Below, one piece after another: positions 32,921 to 41,800 of a stretch of DNA of 64,000 nucleotides. The notes below the pieces were generated by a model. That model saw nothing but the letters and a program-made list of their open reading frames with translations, searched no databases and was not told the DNA's origin. This stretch comes from Streptomyces sp. TSRI0107 (GTDB lineage Bacteria; Actinomycetota; Actinomycetes; Streptomycetales; Streptomycetaceae). The stretch's first letter is position 1; each line of letters opens with the position of its first letter. The position numbers and the translations under genes were made by a program. The DNA is taken from NCBI RefSeq assembly GCF_001905845.1, contig NZ_LIVZ01000004.1:124001-188000 (forward strand), read 5' to 3'.

Positions 32921-34173
32921 CCCCCCGCGTCCCTGCGCCGCCGGAAACCCGCCGCGCCCCGGTCGCCGCGGAACCGGCCGCCGGCCCGGCGGTCCCCGCC
33001 CGCCGGTTTGACCAGGCCGAGTTCGCCGGCGAGGCTCCACAGCGCCTGCTTGACCGTGCTTCTGGCGTCGAGTTCGTGCAGGCGGCCCGCGTCCACGACG
33101 GCCTGAAGCTCCTTGAAGTTGGCGGGGATCGCGGTGGCCGCCACGGCGGTGCCGGTGATCTTGCGGATGAGTGCGGGCTGGATCTCCGTACCGCGCGTGT
33201 GGCGGTTGACGACGACGGTGGTCTCCTCGGCCTTGCGGATCTGGAGCCGGTCCCACATGCGCACCGCGCGTTTGGCGCCGCGTACGGCGACCACGTCCGG
33301 GGTGGTGAGCAGCAGGGCGGTGTCGGCCATCTCGACGGCGGCCGCGCCGGCGCCGGTGAGCTGGGTGCCGCAGTCGACGACGACGGTCTCGTAGCGGGAG
33401 CGCAGGGCGCTGACGATCTGGCGGGCGGCGCGGTCGGTGACCTCCTCGCCGCGTTCGCCCTCGGCGGGGGCGAGCAGCAGGGCCAGGCCGGTGTCGTGGC
33501 GGAAGACGGCGTCGGCGAGGACGCGTGGCGATATGTCGGTGATGGCGGCGAGGTCGACGACCGAGCGGCGGAACTGGACGTCCAGGTAGGAGGCGATGTC
33601 CCCGGCCTGGAGGTCGAGGTCGACCAGGACGGTGCCGCGGCCGGAGGTCTGGGCGGCGAGGGCGATCTGGACGGCCGTGACCGTGGCGCCCACGCCGCCC
33701 TTCGCGCCGCTGACGGTGACGACCGTGCCGCCGACACCGGTGAAGGCGTCGCCGCCGTGGCCGAGGTGGCGGCGTACGCCGATCGACCACTGGGAGACGG
33801 CCTGGACCCGGCTGGCGAGTTCCTCGTAGCCGAGCGGGAGGGTGACCAGGCCGCGGGCGCCGGAGTCCATGGCGGCCTGGAAGAGGCCGGGGCTCGCGTC
33901 CGAGGTGACGAGGATGACGCCGACCGCCGGGAAGCGGAGGGCGACCTCGCGGATCAGCTCCAGGGCGGGGACGGGGCCGATCCGCTCGTGTACGACCACG
34001 ACCTCGGGGAGTTCGTCGACGGACTCGGCGGCGAGCCGGGCGAGGGTGTCGACGAGCTGGGTGGAGTCCACCACCGGGGCCACCGGCTCGGCGTCCGGGA
34101 GCTGGCTGAGCAGGGTGGTGACGGAGCGCGCCGCGTCCGCGTCGCCGACCGCCGGCAGGATCCTCGTGGGCAT
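32917..34173 (-). CDS. cpaE: CpaE-like ATPase of the Tad system
   Basis: 418 residues from ATG at 34173. N-terminal receiver-like half (about 1-135; EVVVVHERIGPVPALELI) lacks the phospho-acceptor context of true response regulators. ParA/MinD-type half starts VVTVSGAKGGVGATVTAVQI with deviant Walker A (KGGVGAT), then TVLVDLDLQAGDIASYLDV and VVVNRHTRG. C-terminus is basic and Arg-rich. In other bacteria CpaE localises the pilus machinery. The stop overlaps the TadE-like gene. Confidence 0.92.
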   Translation of the reverse strand: MPTRILPAVGDADAARSVTTLLSQLPDAEPVAPVVDSTQLVDTLARLAAESVDELPEVVVVHERIGPVPALELIREVALRFPAVGVILVTSDASPGLFQAAMDSGARGLVTLPLGYEELASRVQAVSQWSIGVRRHLGHGGDAFTGVGGTVVTVSGAKGGVGATVTAVQIALAAQTSGRGTVLVDLDLQAGDIASYLDVQFRRSVVDLAAITDISPRVLADAVFRHDTGLALLLAPAEGERGEEVTDRAARQIVSALRSRYETVVVDCGTQLTGAGAAAVEMADTALLLTTPDVVAVRGAKRAVRMWDRLQIRKAEETTVVVNRHTRGTEIQPALIRKITGTAVAATAIPANFKELQAVVDAGRLHELDARSTVKQALWSLAGELGLVKPAGGDRRAGGRFRGDRGAAGFRRRRDAGG

Positions 34174-34182
34174 ACGGGCCTC

Positions 34183-34890
34183 TCACTTGTCCTTCGCGAG
34201 TTCGTACGTCCGGTCCTCTTCGGGGATCGCGGAGTCGCCGCCGGGCGCGACCAGGGCGAGCCGGACACGCTGGGCGAAGGACTCGGCGTAGGTGATGCGC
34301 TGGGCGTCGAGGGCGGACAGGGCGAAGGTGATGGGGACGGCGTCGGTGGGTTCCCGGCCCCGGTCGTTCTCGTCCGGCGTCAGGACGGTCAGCTCGCCGA
34401 CGTCGATGACCCGGGCGTCGGTGACGATGATCTTGGACTGGTCGGGGTCGCCCTCCCGCTCACCCTCGAAGGTGGCGTAGACGTTGACCCGGGAGCCCGC
34501 GGTGATCTTCCCGGCGACGCCGGTCGCCGCGTCGATCATGATGGCGACCTCCTGCTCGCCCGGCTCCAGGGCGGGCCGCCTCACGATCATGTCGGTCTGG
34601 AGCAGGGAGCCCTTCCGCAGCGTGGTGACCGCGATCTTGCCGCGGATCTCGGACAGGTCGCGGACCGCGTTGGGCGACAGCCACCGCTCGGGCATCGAGA
34701 CCTTCTCGAACTGGGCGGCGGACAGCGGTGTGTAGGGCTCGATCTGCTGCTTCAGGCGGTACGCCGCGACTTCGGGGCCGACCTTGGACTTCACGTCGTT
34801 GACGACGGACAGCACGCCCGCGAACGCGCCGAGGGCGCACAGGACGGAGAGGAGGAGCAGTATCACGCCGCGGCGCTGACGGGAGTTCAT
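34183..34890 (-). CDS. cpaB: CpaB/RcpC (SAF-domain) protein
   Basis: 235 residues from ATG at 34890. N-terminal transmembrane anchor (RRGVILLLLSVLCALGAFAG), then an extracytoplasmic SAF-type domain (FEKVSMPERWLSPNAVRDLSEIRGKIAVTTLRKGSLLQTDMI) and AGSRVNVYATFEG. Homologous to CpaB/RcpC of Tad systems, which bind cell-wall polymers. It is 9 bases from cpaE. Confidence 0.87.
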   Translation of the reverse strand: MNSRQRRGVILLLLSVLCALGAFAGVLSVVNDVKSKVGPEVAAYRLKQQIEPYTPLSAAQFEKVSMPERWLSPNAVRDLSEIRGKIAVTTLRKGSLLQTDMIVRRPALEPGEQEVAIMIDAATGVAGKITAGSRVNVYATFEGEREGDPDQSKIIVTDARVIDVGELTVLTPDENDRGREPTDAVPITFALSALDAQRITYAESFAQRVRLALVAPGGDSAIPEEDRTYELAKDK

Positions 34891-34938
34891 GAAGCGGGCA
34901 ACCTCATCGGGGGGTGGCGGTCGGGGCTTCTCTGGTGC

Positions 34939-35787
34939 TCACCCGGCGGTGAGCTGGTGGTGCTGCGCGGGAGGTGGCGCGGTGGCGGAGCAGAACACGC
35001 AGCGGTCGCCGATGACGTCGATGCCGCACCAGTGGCAGCTGCTCTGCCGGACCGAGCCGACCAGCTGGTAGAGGACCGACAGGTCGGGCAGGTAGGAGCA
35101 GAACTCGATCAGCTTCCCGGTCCCCCACCAGACCGGCGACTCGGCGGGCAGCGCCGTCTCCCGCAGGCCCTGCACCTTCCAGGACGGCCCGAGGGTGCCC
35201 GTGACCCAGTCGGACTGGAGCTGCCCCTTGGCGGTGAGCATCCAGGTGCCGAACTCGGGGCCGGTGAGGGCGGCGCCGGGGGCGAGGCGGACGAGCTGCG
35301 GCTGCGGGTGCGCCACGACGGCGAACTGGCTGCCGGGCACCCAGGACTTGGCGTGCGCCTTGAGGTCGACGGGGACCCGGTCGAGGCGGGCGACCGAGCC
35401 GAGCAGCGCGCCGGCGTGGATGTAGTGGGTGAGCAGCCGGCCGGCGGAGGCGAGGACACCGGGGCTCAGGTCGCAGGAGGCGAGCTGGCGCAGCTGGCGG
35501 GCGAGGACGGCGACGCCGAGCGGCGGCAGCTCCGGCCTGAAGAGGGCGATCCGGTCGGTCTCCAGCAGGGAGCGGACGGTGCGCAGCCGGCGTTCGACGG
35601 CGGCGGGTGCGGCCGCGGAGTGGACGACGACGAGATGGCCGTGGGTCTCCAGGACGGCCAGGACCTCGGCGAGCACCTGCTCCAGCGGACGCCGGTCCAG
35701 GTCCTTCAGCACGACCGCGGGCAGCGTCCGCTCGTCCTGCGCCGGCAGCGCCAGGTCGGCGCTGGTCACGGCAATGGCAGTTGGCAC
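34939..35787 (-). CDS. Conserved Tad-operon protein with C-terminal zinc ribbon
   Basis: 282 residues from ATG at 35787. No general family recognised. N-terminal LVVVHSAAAPAAVERRLRTVR region, then helical stretches and an ESPVWWGTGKLIEFCSYLPDLS segment. The C-terminus CHWCGIDVIGDRCVFC holds two CxxC pairs, a zinc-ribbon. First gene of the pilus operon, so it may be regulatory or a biogenesis adaptor. The upstream spacer 35788-36021 presumably holds the promoter. Confidence 0.72.
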   Translation of the reverse strand: MPTAIAVTSADLALPAQDERTLPAVVLKDLDRRPLEQVLAEVLAVLETHGHLVVVHSAAAPAAVERRLRTVRSLLETDRIALFRPELPPLGVAVLARQLRQLASCDLSPGVLASAGRLLTHYIHAGALLGSVARLDRVPVDLKAHAKSWVPGSQFAVVAHPQPQLVRLAPGAALTGPEFGTWMLTAKGQLQSDWVTGTLGPSWKVQGLRETALPAESPVWWGTGKLIEFCSYLPDLSVLYQLVGSVRQSSCHWCGIDVIGDRCVFCSATAPPPAQHHQLTAG

Positions 35788-36021
35788 GCGCAGCTCCCCG
35801 CTCTCACGCCGGTCGGTCCGCCGGGGTGACTCCGACGCACCGAGATGACTTCACTGCGTGACTACGTCAGCACTGTATCCACGCCTCTGTGACCGGAGAA
35901 CAGCGTTTGTGTAGCTCGCGAGCAACTGCCTTCGCACAAGTCACGCCAAAACGGGACAGGTTGTGCGCACCGGGGGCCCGAAGCGGCACCCTTTCGAAGC
36001 ATCCCCCGGAAACCGGGAGTT
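35788..36021. other. Spacer between Tad operon and chitinase gene
   Basis: No gene. A pair of divergent promoters is expected here; the chitinase promoter elements start at about 36022. No obvious repeat before this point. Confidence 0.6.
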
Positions 36022-36063
36022 TGGTCTGGACCTCTTGACAACTCAATTGGCCTAGACCAACTT
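36022..36063 (+). promoter_or_regulatory. Chitinase promoter with two 12-bp operator repeats
   Basis: TGGTCTGGACCT (36022-36033) and TGGCCTAGACCA (36049-36060) flank TTGACA (36035-36040), a consensus -35. About 17 bases later is CAACTT, a possible -10. This pair of 12-bp direct repeats around the promoter is the known arrangement of streptomycete chitinase genes, where it mediates chitin induction and glucose repression, and it overlaps DasR-like half sites. Seen directly; regulator identity is inferred. Confidence 0.87.
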
Positions 36064-36132
36064 TGAGGGGTCAGCGGTGGCCACCGTCGTCCCGAAGGAC
36101 CCACGACCCCCACTCCCCCAACGGAGGCCCCA

Positions 36133-37836
36133 GTGGACCTCGTACACAGACGGAGAAACAGGCGCATACGCCTGTGGTCCGGCGCCGCCACCGCCGCCCT
36201 CGCCCTCTCCCTCACCACCGCCGTCCAGGCGTCCGCCGCGGACATCAACAACGCGAAGAACGCGGGCTTCGAATCGGGCTTGAGCAACTGGACCTGCTCC
36301 GCGGGCAGCGGAACGACCGTCACCTCCCCCGTGCACGGCGGCTCGGCCGCGCTCAAGGCGACACCCGCCGGGCAGGACAACGCCCGCTGCTCGCAGACGG
36401 TCGCCGTCAAGCCCAACTCGACGTACACCCTCAGCGCCTGGGTCCAGGGCGGCTACGCCTACCTGGGCGCGACCGGCACCGGCACGACGGACGTCTCGAC
36501 GTGGACCCCGGACTCCGCGTCCTGGAAGCAGCTGACGACGACGTTCCGCACCGGCGCGTCGACGAACTCGGTGACGATCTACACCCACGGCTGGTACGGC
36601 CAGGCGGCGTACCACGCGGACGACATCTCCGTCTTCGGCCCCGACGGCGGCGGTGGCACCGACCCGGGCCCGACGATCCCGGGCGCCCCGAGCGGCCTGA
36701 CGGTCTCCGGCACGACGTCGTCGTCCGTCTCCCTCAACTGGAACACGGTGTCCGGCGCGACCGGCTACAACATCTACCGCAACGGTACGAAGATCACCGC
36801 GGTCACCGGCACTTCCGCCACCGTGACGGGCCTCGCGGCCTCCACGTCGTACTCCTTCCAGGTCACGGCGACGAACGCGGCGGGTGAGTCGCCGAAGTCG
36901 GCGACGGTGAACGCGACGACCTCCCCCACCGGCGGCGGAGGCGGCGGCTCCGTGCCCAAGCACGCGGTGACCGGCTACTGGCAGAACTTCAACAACGGCG
37001 CGACCGTGCAGAAGCTGTCGGACGTCCAGGCGCAGTACGACATCATCGCGGTCGCCTTCGCCGACGCCACCGGGACGCCGGGCGCGGTGACGTTCAACCT
37101 GGACTCGGCGGGGCTGGGCGGCTACACCGTCGACCAGTTCAAGGCCGACATCAAGGCCAAGCAGGCCGCCGGCAAGAAGGTCATCATCTCGGTGGGCGGC
37201 GAACGCGGCACCGTCACCGTGAACGACTCGACGTCCGCGACGAACTTCGCCAACTCGGTCTACGGCCTGATGCAGACGTACGGCTTCGACGGCGTCGACA
37301 TCGACTTGGAGAACGGCCTCAACGCGACGTACATGACGCAGGCGCTCCGGTCCCTGTCCGCGAAGGCGGGCCCGTCGATGGTCCTGACGATGGCCCCGCA
37401 GACCATCGACATGCAGTCGACGTCGAACTCGTACTTCCAGACCGCGCTGAACGTGAAGGACATCCTCACGGTCGTCAACATGCAGTACTACAACAGCGGT
37501 TCCATGCTGGGCTGCGACGGCAAGGTCTACAGCCAGGGCTCGGTGGACTTCCTGACGGCGCTGGCCTGCATCCAGCTGGAAGGCGGCCTCGCCCCGTCCC
37601 AGGTCGGCCTGGGCCTGCCGGCGTCGACGCGGGGCGCGGGCAGCGGCTATGTGTCTCCGACGGTGGTGAACAACGCGCTGGACTGCCTGACGAAGGGCAC
37701 GGGGTGCGGGTCGTTCAAGCCCTCGCGGACCTACCCCGACCTGCGGGGCGCGATGACCTGGTCCACGAACTGGGACGCGACGGCGGGCAACGCGTGGTCG
37801 AACGCGGTGGGGCCGCACGTGCACGCGCTGCCGTAG
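36133..37836 (+). CDS. Secreted chitinase, CBM + fibronectin III + GH18
   Basis: 567 residues from GTG at 36133 (GGAGG 5-10 bases upstream). Signal peptide about 1-35. A carbohydrate-binding-type beta domain (about 36-175, NAGFESGLSNWTC start), a fibronectin III module (about 182-260, PSGLTVSGTTSSSVSLNW), then a GH18 catalytic domain from about 275 (HAVTGYWQNFNNGA). The active-site motif DGVDIDLE is at residues 386-393, with Glu393 the proton donor. It hydrolyses chitin outside the cell. Monocistronic and controlled by the promoter repeats upstream. Confidence 0.96.
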   Translation: MDLVHRRRNRRIRLWSGAATAALALSLTTAVQASAADINNAKNAGFESGLSNWTCSAGSGTTVTSPVHGGSAALKATPAGQDNARCSQTVAVKPNSTYTLSAWVQGGYAYLGATGTGTTDVSTWTPDSASWKQLTTTFRTGASTNSVTIYTHGWYGQAAYHADDISVFGPDGGGGTDPGPTIPGAPSGLTVSGTTSSSVSLNWNTVSGATGYNIYRNGTKITAVTGTSATVTGLAASTSYSFQVTATNAAGESPKSATVNATTSPTGGGGGGSVPKHAVTGYWQNFNNGATVQKLSDVQAQYDIIAVAFADATGTPGAVTFNLDSAGLGGYTVDQFKADIKAKQAAGKKVIISVGGERGTVTVNDSTSATNFANSVYGLMQTYGFDGVDIDLENGLNATYMTQALRSLSAKAGPSMVLTMAPQTIDMQSTSNSYFQTALNVKDILTVVNMQYYNSGSMLGCDGKVYSQGSVDFLTALACIQLEGGLAPSQVGLGLPASTRGAGSGYVSPTVVNNALDCLTKGTGCGSFKPSRTYPDLRGAMTWSTNWDATAGNAWSNAVGPHVHALP

Positions 37837-37917
37837 ACCGAAGCTGTAGGCAGCGGTAGACCGAAAACGTGTGAGCCGCTTTGCTCTCCGTAACCACCCC
37901 ATGTGATCTTTGGGAAC

Positions 37918-38394
37918 ATGAGTACGGAGGGGGAAGCCGTCGACCTGATTGACGTCGTGCGGCGGGCGCGGGAGGGACTGGCCCCGCCGCAGGACGTCTT
38001 CGACGCGTTCATCAGGGCACGGGTGTACTGCGAACGGCCGGACGAGCCGGGCTTTCTCACGGTGCCGGCATCGGCGGCCGGGACGGCGGCAGTCGGCGAG
38101 GGCCCGCGTTCCAGTCTCCTGGACCTGATGGACGCCGAAGACAGGCGGGCTGCGGCGATAGCCGACCGCCTGGTCCCCGTCTTCTCCTCCCTCGATCAGT
38201 TCGCCCTGTTCGCGGGCGAGGGGCCGTGGTTCTCCACCACCGGCGCCGACGTACTCGATCTCCTGCCACCCGGACTGGACGTGTGGCTGGACCCGGCCGC
38301 GGAACACGCGGTGCGGCTGGCGTCGGCGGCCATCGGCGAATCCGAGCCGGTGCTGCACATCTCGTACCGGAACGGGGGGAGCGCGACGGCATGA
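37918..38394 (+). CDS. SseB-like protein of the toxin locus
   Basis: 158 residues from ATG at 37918. Contains FALFAGEGPWFSTTGADVLDLLPPGLDVWLDPAAEHAVRL, a typical SseB N-terminal domain pattern. Such proteins accompany type VII substrates in actinobacteria, possibly as chaperones. Stop overlaps the next start (ATGA). First gene of an apparent operon with the RHS toxin. Confidence 0.78.
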   Translation: MSTEGEAVDLIDVVRRAREGLAPPQDVFDAFIRARVYCERPDEPGFLTVPASAAGTAAVGEGPRSSLLDLMDAEDRRAAAIADRLVPVFSSLDQFALFAGEGPWFSTTGADVLDLLPPGLDVWLDPAAEHAVRLASAAIGESEPVLHISYRNGGSATA

Positions 38395-38867
38395 GCGGTG
38401 AATCCTGGCTGGTACCCAGAGGTGCCGACGGCGGTGACTTCAAGTACGAGGTGCAGTTTCTCCAGTCGATAGCCCGCCCCTTGGAGGAGTCGACCGAGGC
38501 GGCACGCAAACTCGCCGGCGAAAGCGCCGAGCAGCGGCTCGAGTTCATGGCACTGAACACGCTCGACAAGACCGGCGCGAGCGAGGTGACGGACGCCGTC
38601 GACTCCTTCCTCGCCAAGTGGAGCCACGGCCTCGGCTGCATCGCGGACGACGCCGACGTGATCGTGGCCGCGCTCGCCTCCGTGATCAACACCTTCCTCG
38701 TCACCGATACGAAGGTGGCGTACGAGGCGCGGATGGTCGAGTTGCAGAAGCAGCAGAAGGACGACCGGCCGGTGACGTCGTGGCTGGAGGGGCACGGCAT
38801 CACGGGCAAGGAACAGCAGTTCAGGCCGCGTACGGAGAGCACTGAGCAGGGCACCGGCGGGGAGTAG
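38391..38867 (+). CDS. Helical partner protein of the toxin locus
   Basis: 158 residues from ATG at 38391 overlapping the SseB-like gene. Helical: YEVQFLQSIARPLEESTEAAR, AEQRLEFMALNTLDKTGASEV, then VIVAALASVINTFLVTDTKVAYEARMVEL. No clear WxG. It probably acts as a helical bundle partner of the toxin's N-terminus for type VII export. 11 bases from the toxin start. Confidence 0.72.
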   Translation: MSGESWLVPRGADGGDFKYEVQFLQSIARPLEESTEAARKLAGESAEQRLEFMALNTLDKTGASEVTDAVDSFLAKWSHGLGCIADDADVIVAALASVINTFLVTDTKVAYEARMVELQKQQKDDRPVTSWLEGHGITGKEQQFRPRTESTEQGTGGE

Positions 38868-38878
38868 AGGCGTAAACG

Positions 38879-41800
38879 ATGACCGAGAAGAGTTTCCGCC
38901 GCCGGGCATGGATCGCCGAAGGGGACACCGTCCAGGACTGGATACCCGGCAAACCGTCCGAACTGGACGAGCTGATCAAGAAGCTGGCCGGCGCGGCGGC
39001 GCACTTCGGCCAGGGCGCGGAACAGCTGCGCAAGCTGAACACCGACCCCTGGCAGGGCGAGGCGGCCGAGGTGTTCCGCGACACGGTCAAGCGTCTCCCC
39101 AAGGACCTGGACACGGCGCTGGACGCGTTCGTCGCGGCCAGCCTGGCGGTGCTGGCCTACCGGAACACCCTCGACACCGCCCAGCGCCTCACCGCGCAGA
39201 TCATCGACAACGAGGCGCCGACCGCCCGCGAGTTGTCGCGTACGTACGACAAGGCGGTGACGGACTACAACGCGGCGGTGAAGGCGGGCGACACGAAGGC
39301 CGGCGACACGGCAGGCGTCACCAAGCCGCCGTCGACCGACCCGGGCAAGACGCTGATGGCCGAACTGGTCGGCAGGATCCAGACCGCCCAGGGCGACGTC
39401 GAGGAGGCGGCGGCCACCGCCAAGCGGGAGCTGGGGAAGGCCGCGGAGAAGGCGCCGAACCGCCCGAGCGCCTGGTCCCGCTTCAAGGGCGGCGCAAAGG
39501 AGGCAGCGGAGGACTTCGGCGACTTCGCCCTCGCGGTGAACCCCGGCCGCCTGCTGACCGAGCCCGGCGCCTACCTCCACGACGCCGGGATGGTCATCGA
39601 CGGCGGCATCGGAGCCGTCCGCGACCCCGTCGCCTTCTCGAAGGACTTCTACCAGGGCACGGTGAACACCTGGGACGCGTTCGAGAAGGACCCGGTGCGG
39701 ATGCTGGGCTACTTGGCGCCGAGCCTGGCCGGCGGGGTTGCGGTGGGCGGATCGGCGGGGCTCGCACGTCGGCTGGACGGGGTCAATGGACTGGGGAAGC
39801 CGACCGGCCTCGGGACGGCGGGCGAGCACCTCGCCGACGCCCCGTCCGGTGCCCACAGCAAACCGGGCCAGGTCGCCGAGAAGGACCCCACGGACCCCGT
39901 GAACCTGGCCACCGGCAAGATGTACCTGCCGCAGACGGACGTGACGCTGCCGGGCACGCTGCCGCTGGTGTTCACACGCCGGGCGGAGTCCGGCTACCGC
40001 GCGGGCCGCTGGTTCGGCCCGTCCTGGTCGAACACGGTCGACCAGCGCCTGGAGATCGACGCGGACCGCATCGTCTTCGTCCACGAGGACGGCCTGCTCC
40101 TCGCCTACCCGCACCCGGAGCCCGGTGGCGAGCCGACCCTGCCGACCGAGGGCCCGCGCTGGCCCCTGCACCGGGACCCGGAGGGTTACCGGATCACCGA
40201 CCCGTCGACCGGCCGGGTCTGGCATTTCGAGGACCAGACGGACGCCCACGCCCGGCTGGAGCAGATCGACGACCGCAACGGCAACTGGATCACCTTCGAG
40301 TACGACAAGGACGGCGCCCCGTCCGCGATCGCCCACAGCGGCGGCTACCGCATCCGCATCACGACCGAGGACCACCGGATCACGGCGCTGCACCTGGCCG
40401 GCGCCGACCAGGAACTGATCCGCTACGGCTACTCGGAGGCGGGCGACCTGACGGAGGTCGTGAACTCGTCGGGACGGCCCCTGAAGTTCACGTACGACGA
40501 GGCGGGCAGGATCACCTCCTGGACCGACACGAACGACCGCGGCTACACATACGAGTACGACGACCGGGACCGCTGCGTCGCGGAGGGCGGCGCAGAGGGC
40601 CACATGACCCTGCGCCTGGAGTACGGCGACCGCGACCCGCACACGGGCCTGCGCACGACGACGGCGACCACGGGCGCCGGCCACGTCCACCACTACCTGG
40701 TGAACGACCTGTGCCAGGTGGTCGCCGAGACCGACCCGCTGGGCGCGACCACCCGCTTCGAACGGGACCGCTACAACCGCGTCCTGTCCCGCACGGACCC
40801 GCTGGGCCACGTCACGTCGTTCCGCTACGACGAGGCGGGCAACCTGGCGTCGGTCGTCCGAGCCGACGGCCGGGAGACGACGGCGGAGTACAACGAGCTG
40901 GCGCTGCCCGTCCGGGTGGTGAACACGGACGGCACGGCCGTGCGCCAGACGTACGACGACCGGGGCAACAGGACGGCGGTGACGACCCCGGCGGGCCACA
41001 CCACCCGGTTCACCTACAACGAGGCGGGCCACCTCACGTCGGTGACCGACCCACTCGGCCACACGACATCGGTCCGCTGCGACGCGGCAGGGCTCCCCGT
41101 GGAGATCACGGACCCTCTGGGCGCGATCACACGTTACGACCGTGACGCGTTCGGCCGACCCGTCACGATCACGGACCCGACCGGCGCGACGACCCACCTG
41201 GAGTGGACGGTCGAAGGCCGTCTGTCCCGCCGTACGGCCGCCGACGGCACAACGGAGAGCTGGACGTACGACGGCGAAGGCAACTGCACCACCCACACCG
41301 ACCCGATGGGCGGTGTCTCGCGCTACGAGTACACCCACTTCGATCTGCTGACGTCCCGTACGGGCCCGGACGGCGTCCGCTACGACTTCGACCACGACAA
41401 GGAACTGCGGCTGACGAAGGTCACCAACCCGCAGGGCCTGACATGGACGTACGAGTACGACCCGGCCGGCCGTCTGATCACGGAGACGGACTTCGACGAC
41501 CGCCGCCTGACGTACGGCTACGACGCGGCGGGCCGCCTGACCTCGCGGGTGAACGCGCTCGGCGAGACCGTCTCCTTCGAACGCAACGAACTGGGCCAGG
41601 TGCTCCGCAAGGACGCCGCGGGCCAGGTCACGACCTTCGCGTACGACCAGACGGACCAGCTCGCGGAGGCGACGGGCCCGGACGGCACGACCCTGGCACT
41701 TTCGCGGGACGAGTTCGGCCGCCTGCTCTCGGAGACGGTCGACGGCCGGACACTCACATACACCTACGACGACCTGGGCCGCCGAACGGGCCGCACGACC

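Noticed and set aside
33076..35829. Long plus-strand frame opposite the Tad operon
   Set aside because: Shadow of cpaE, cpaB and the conserved first gene; Asp/Gly/Val-rich composition and no homology.
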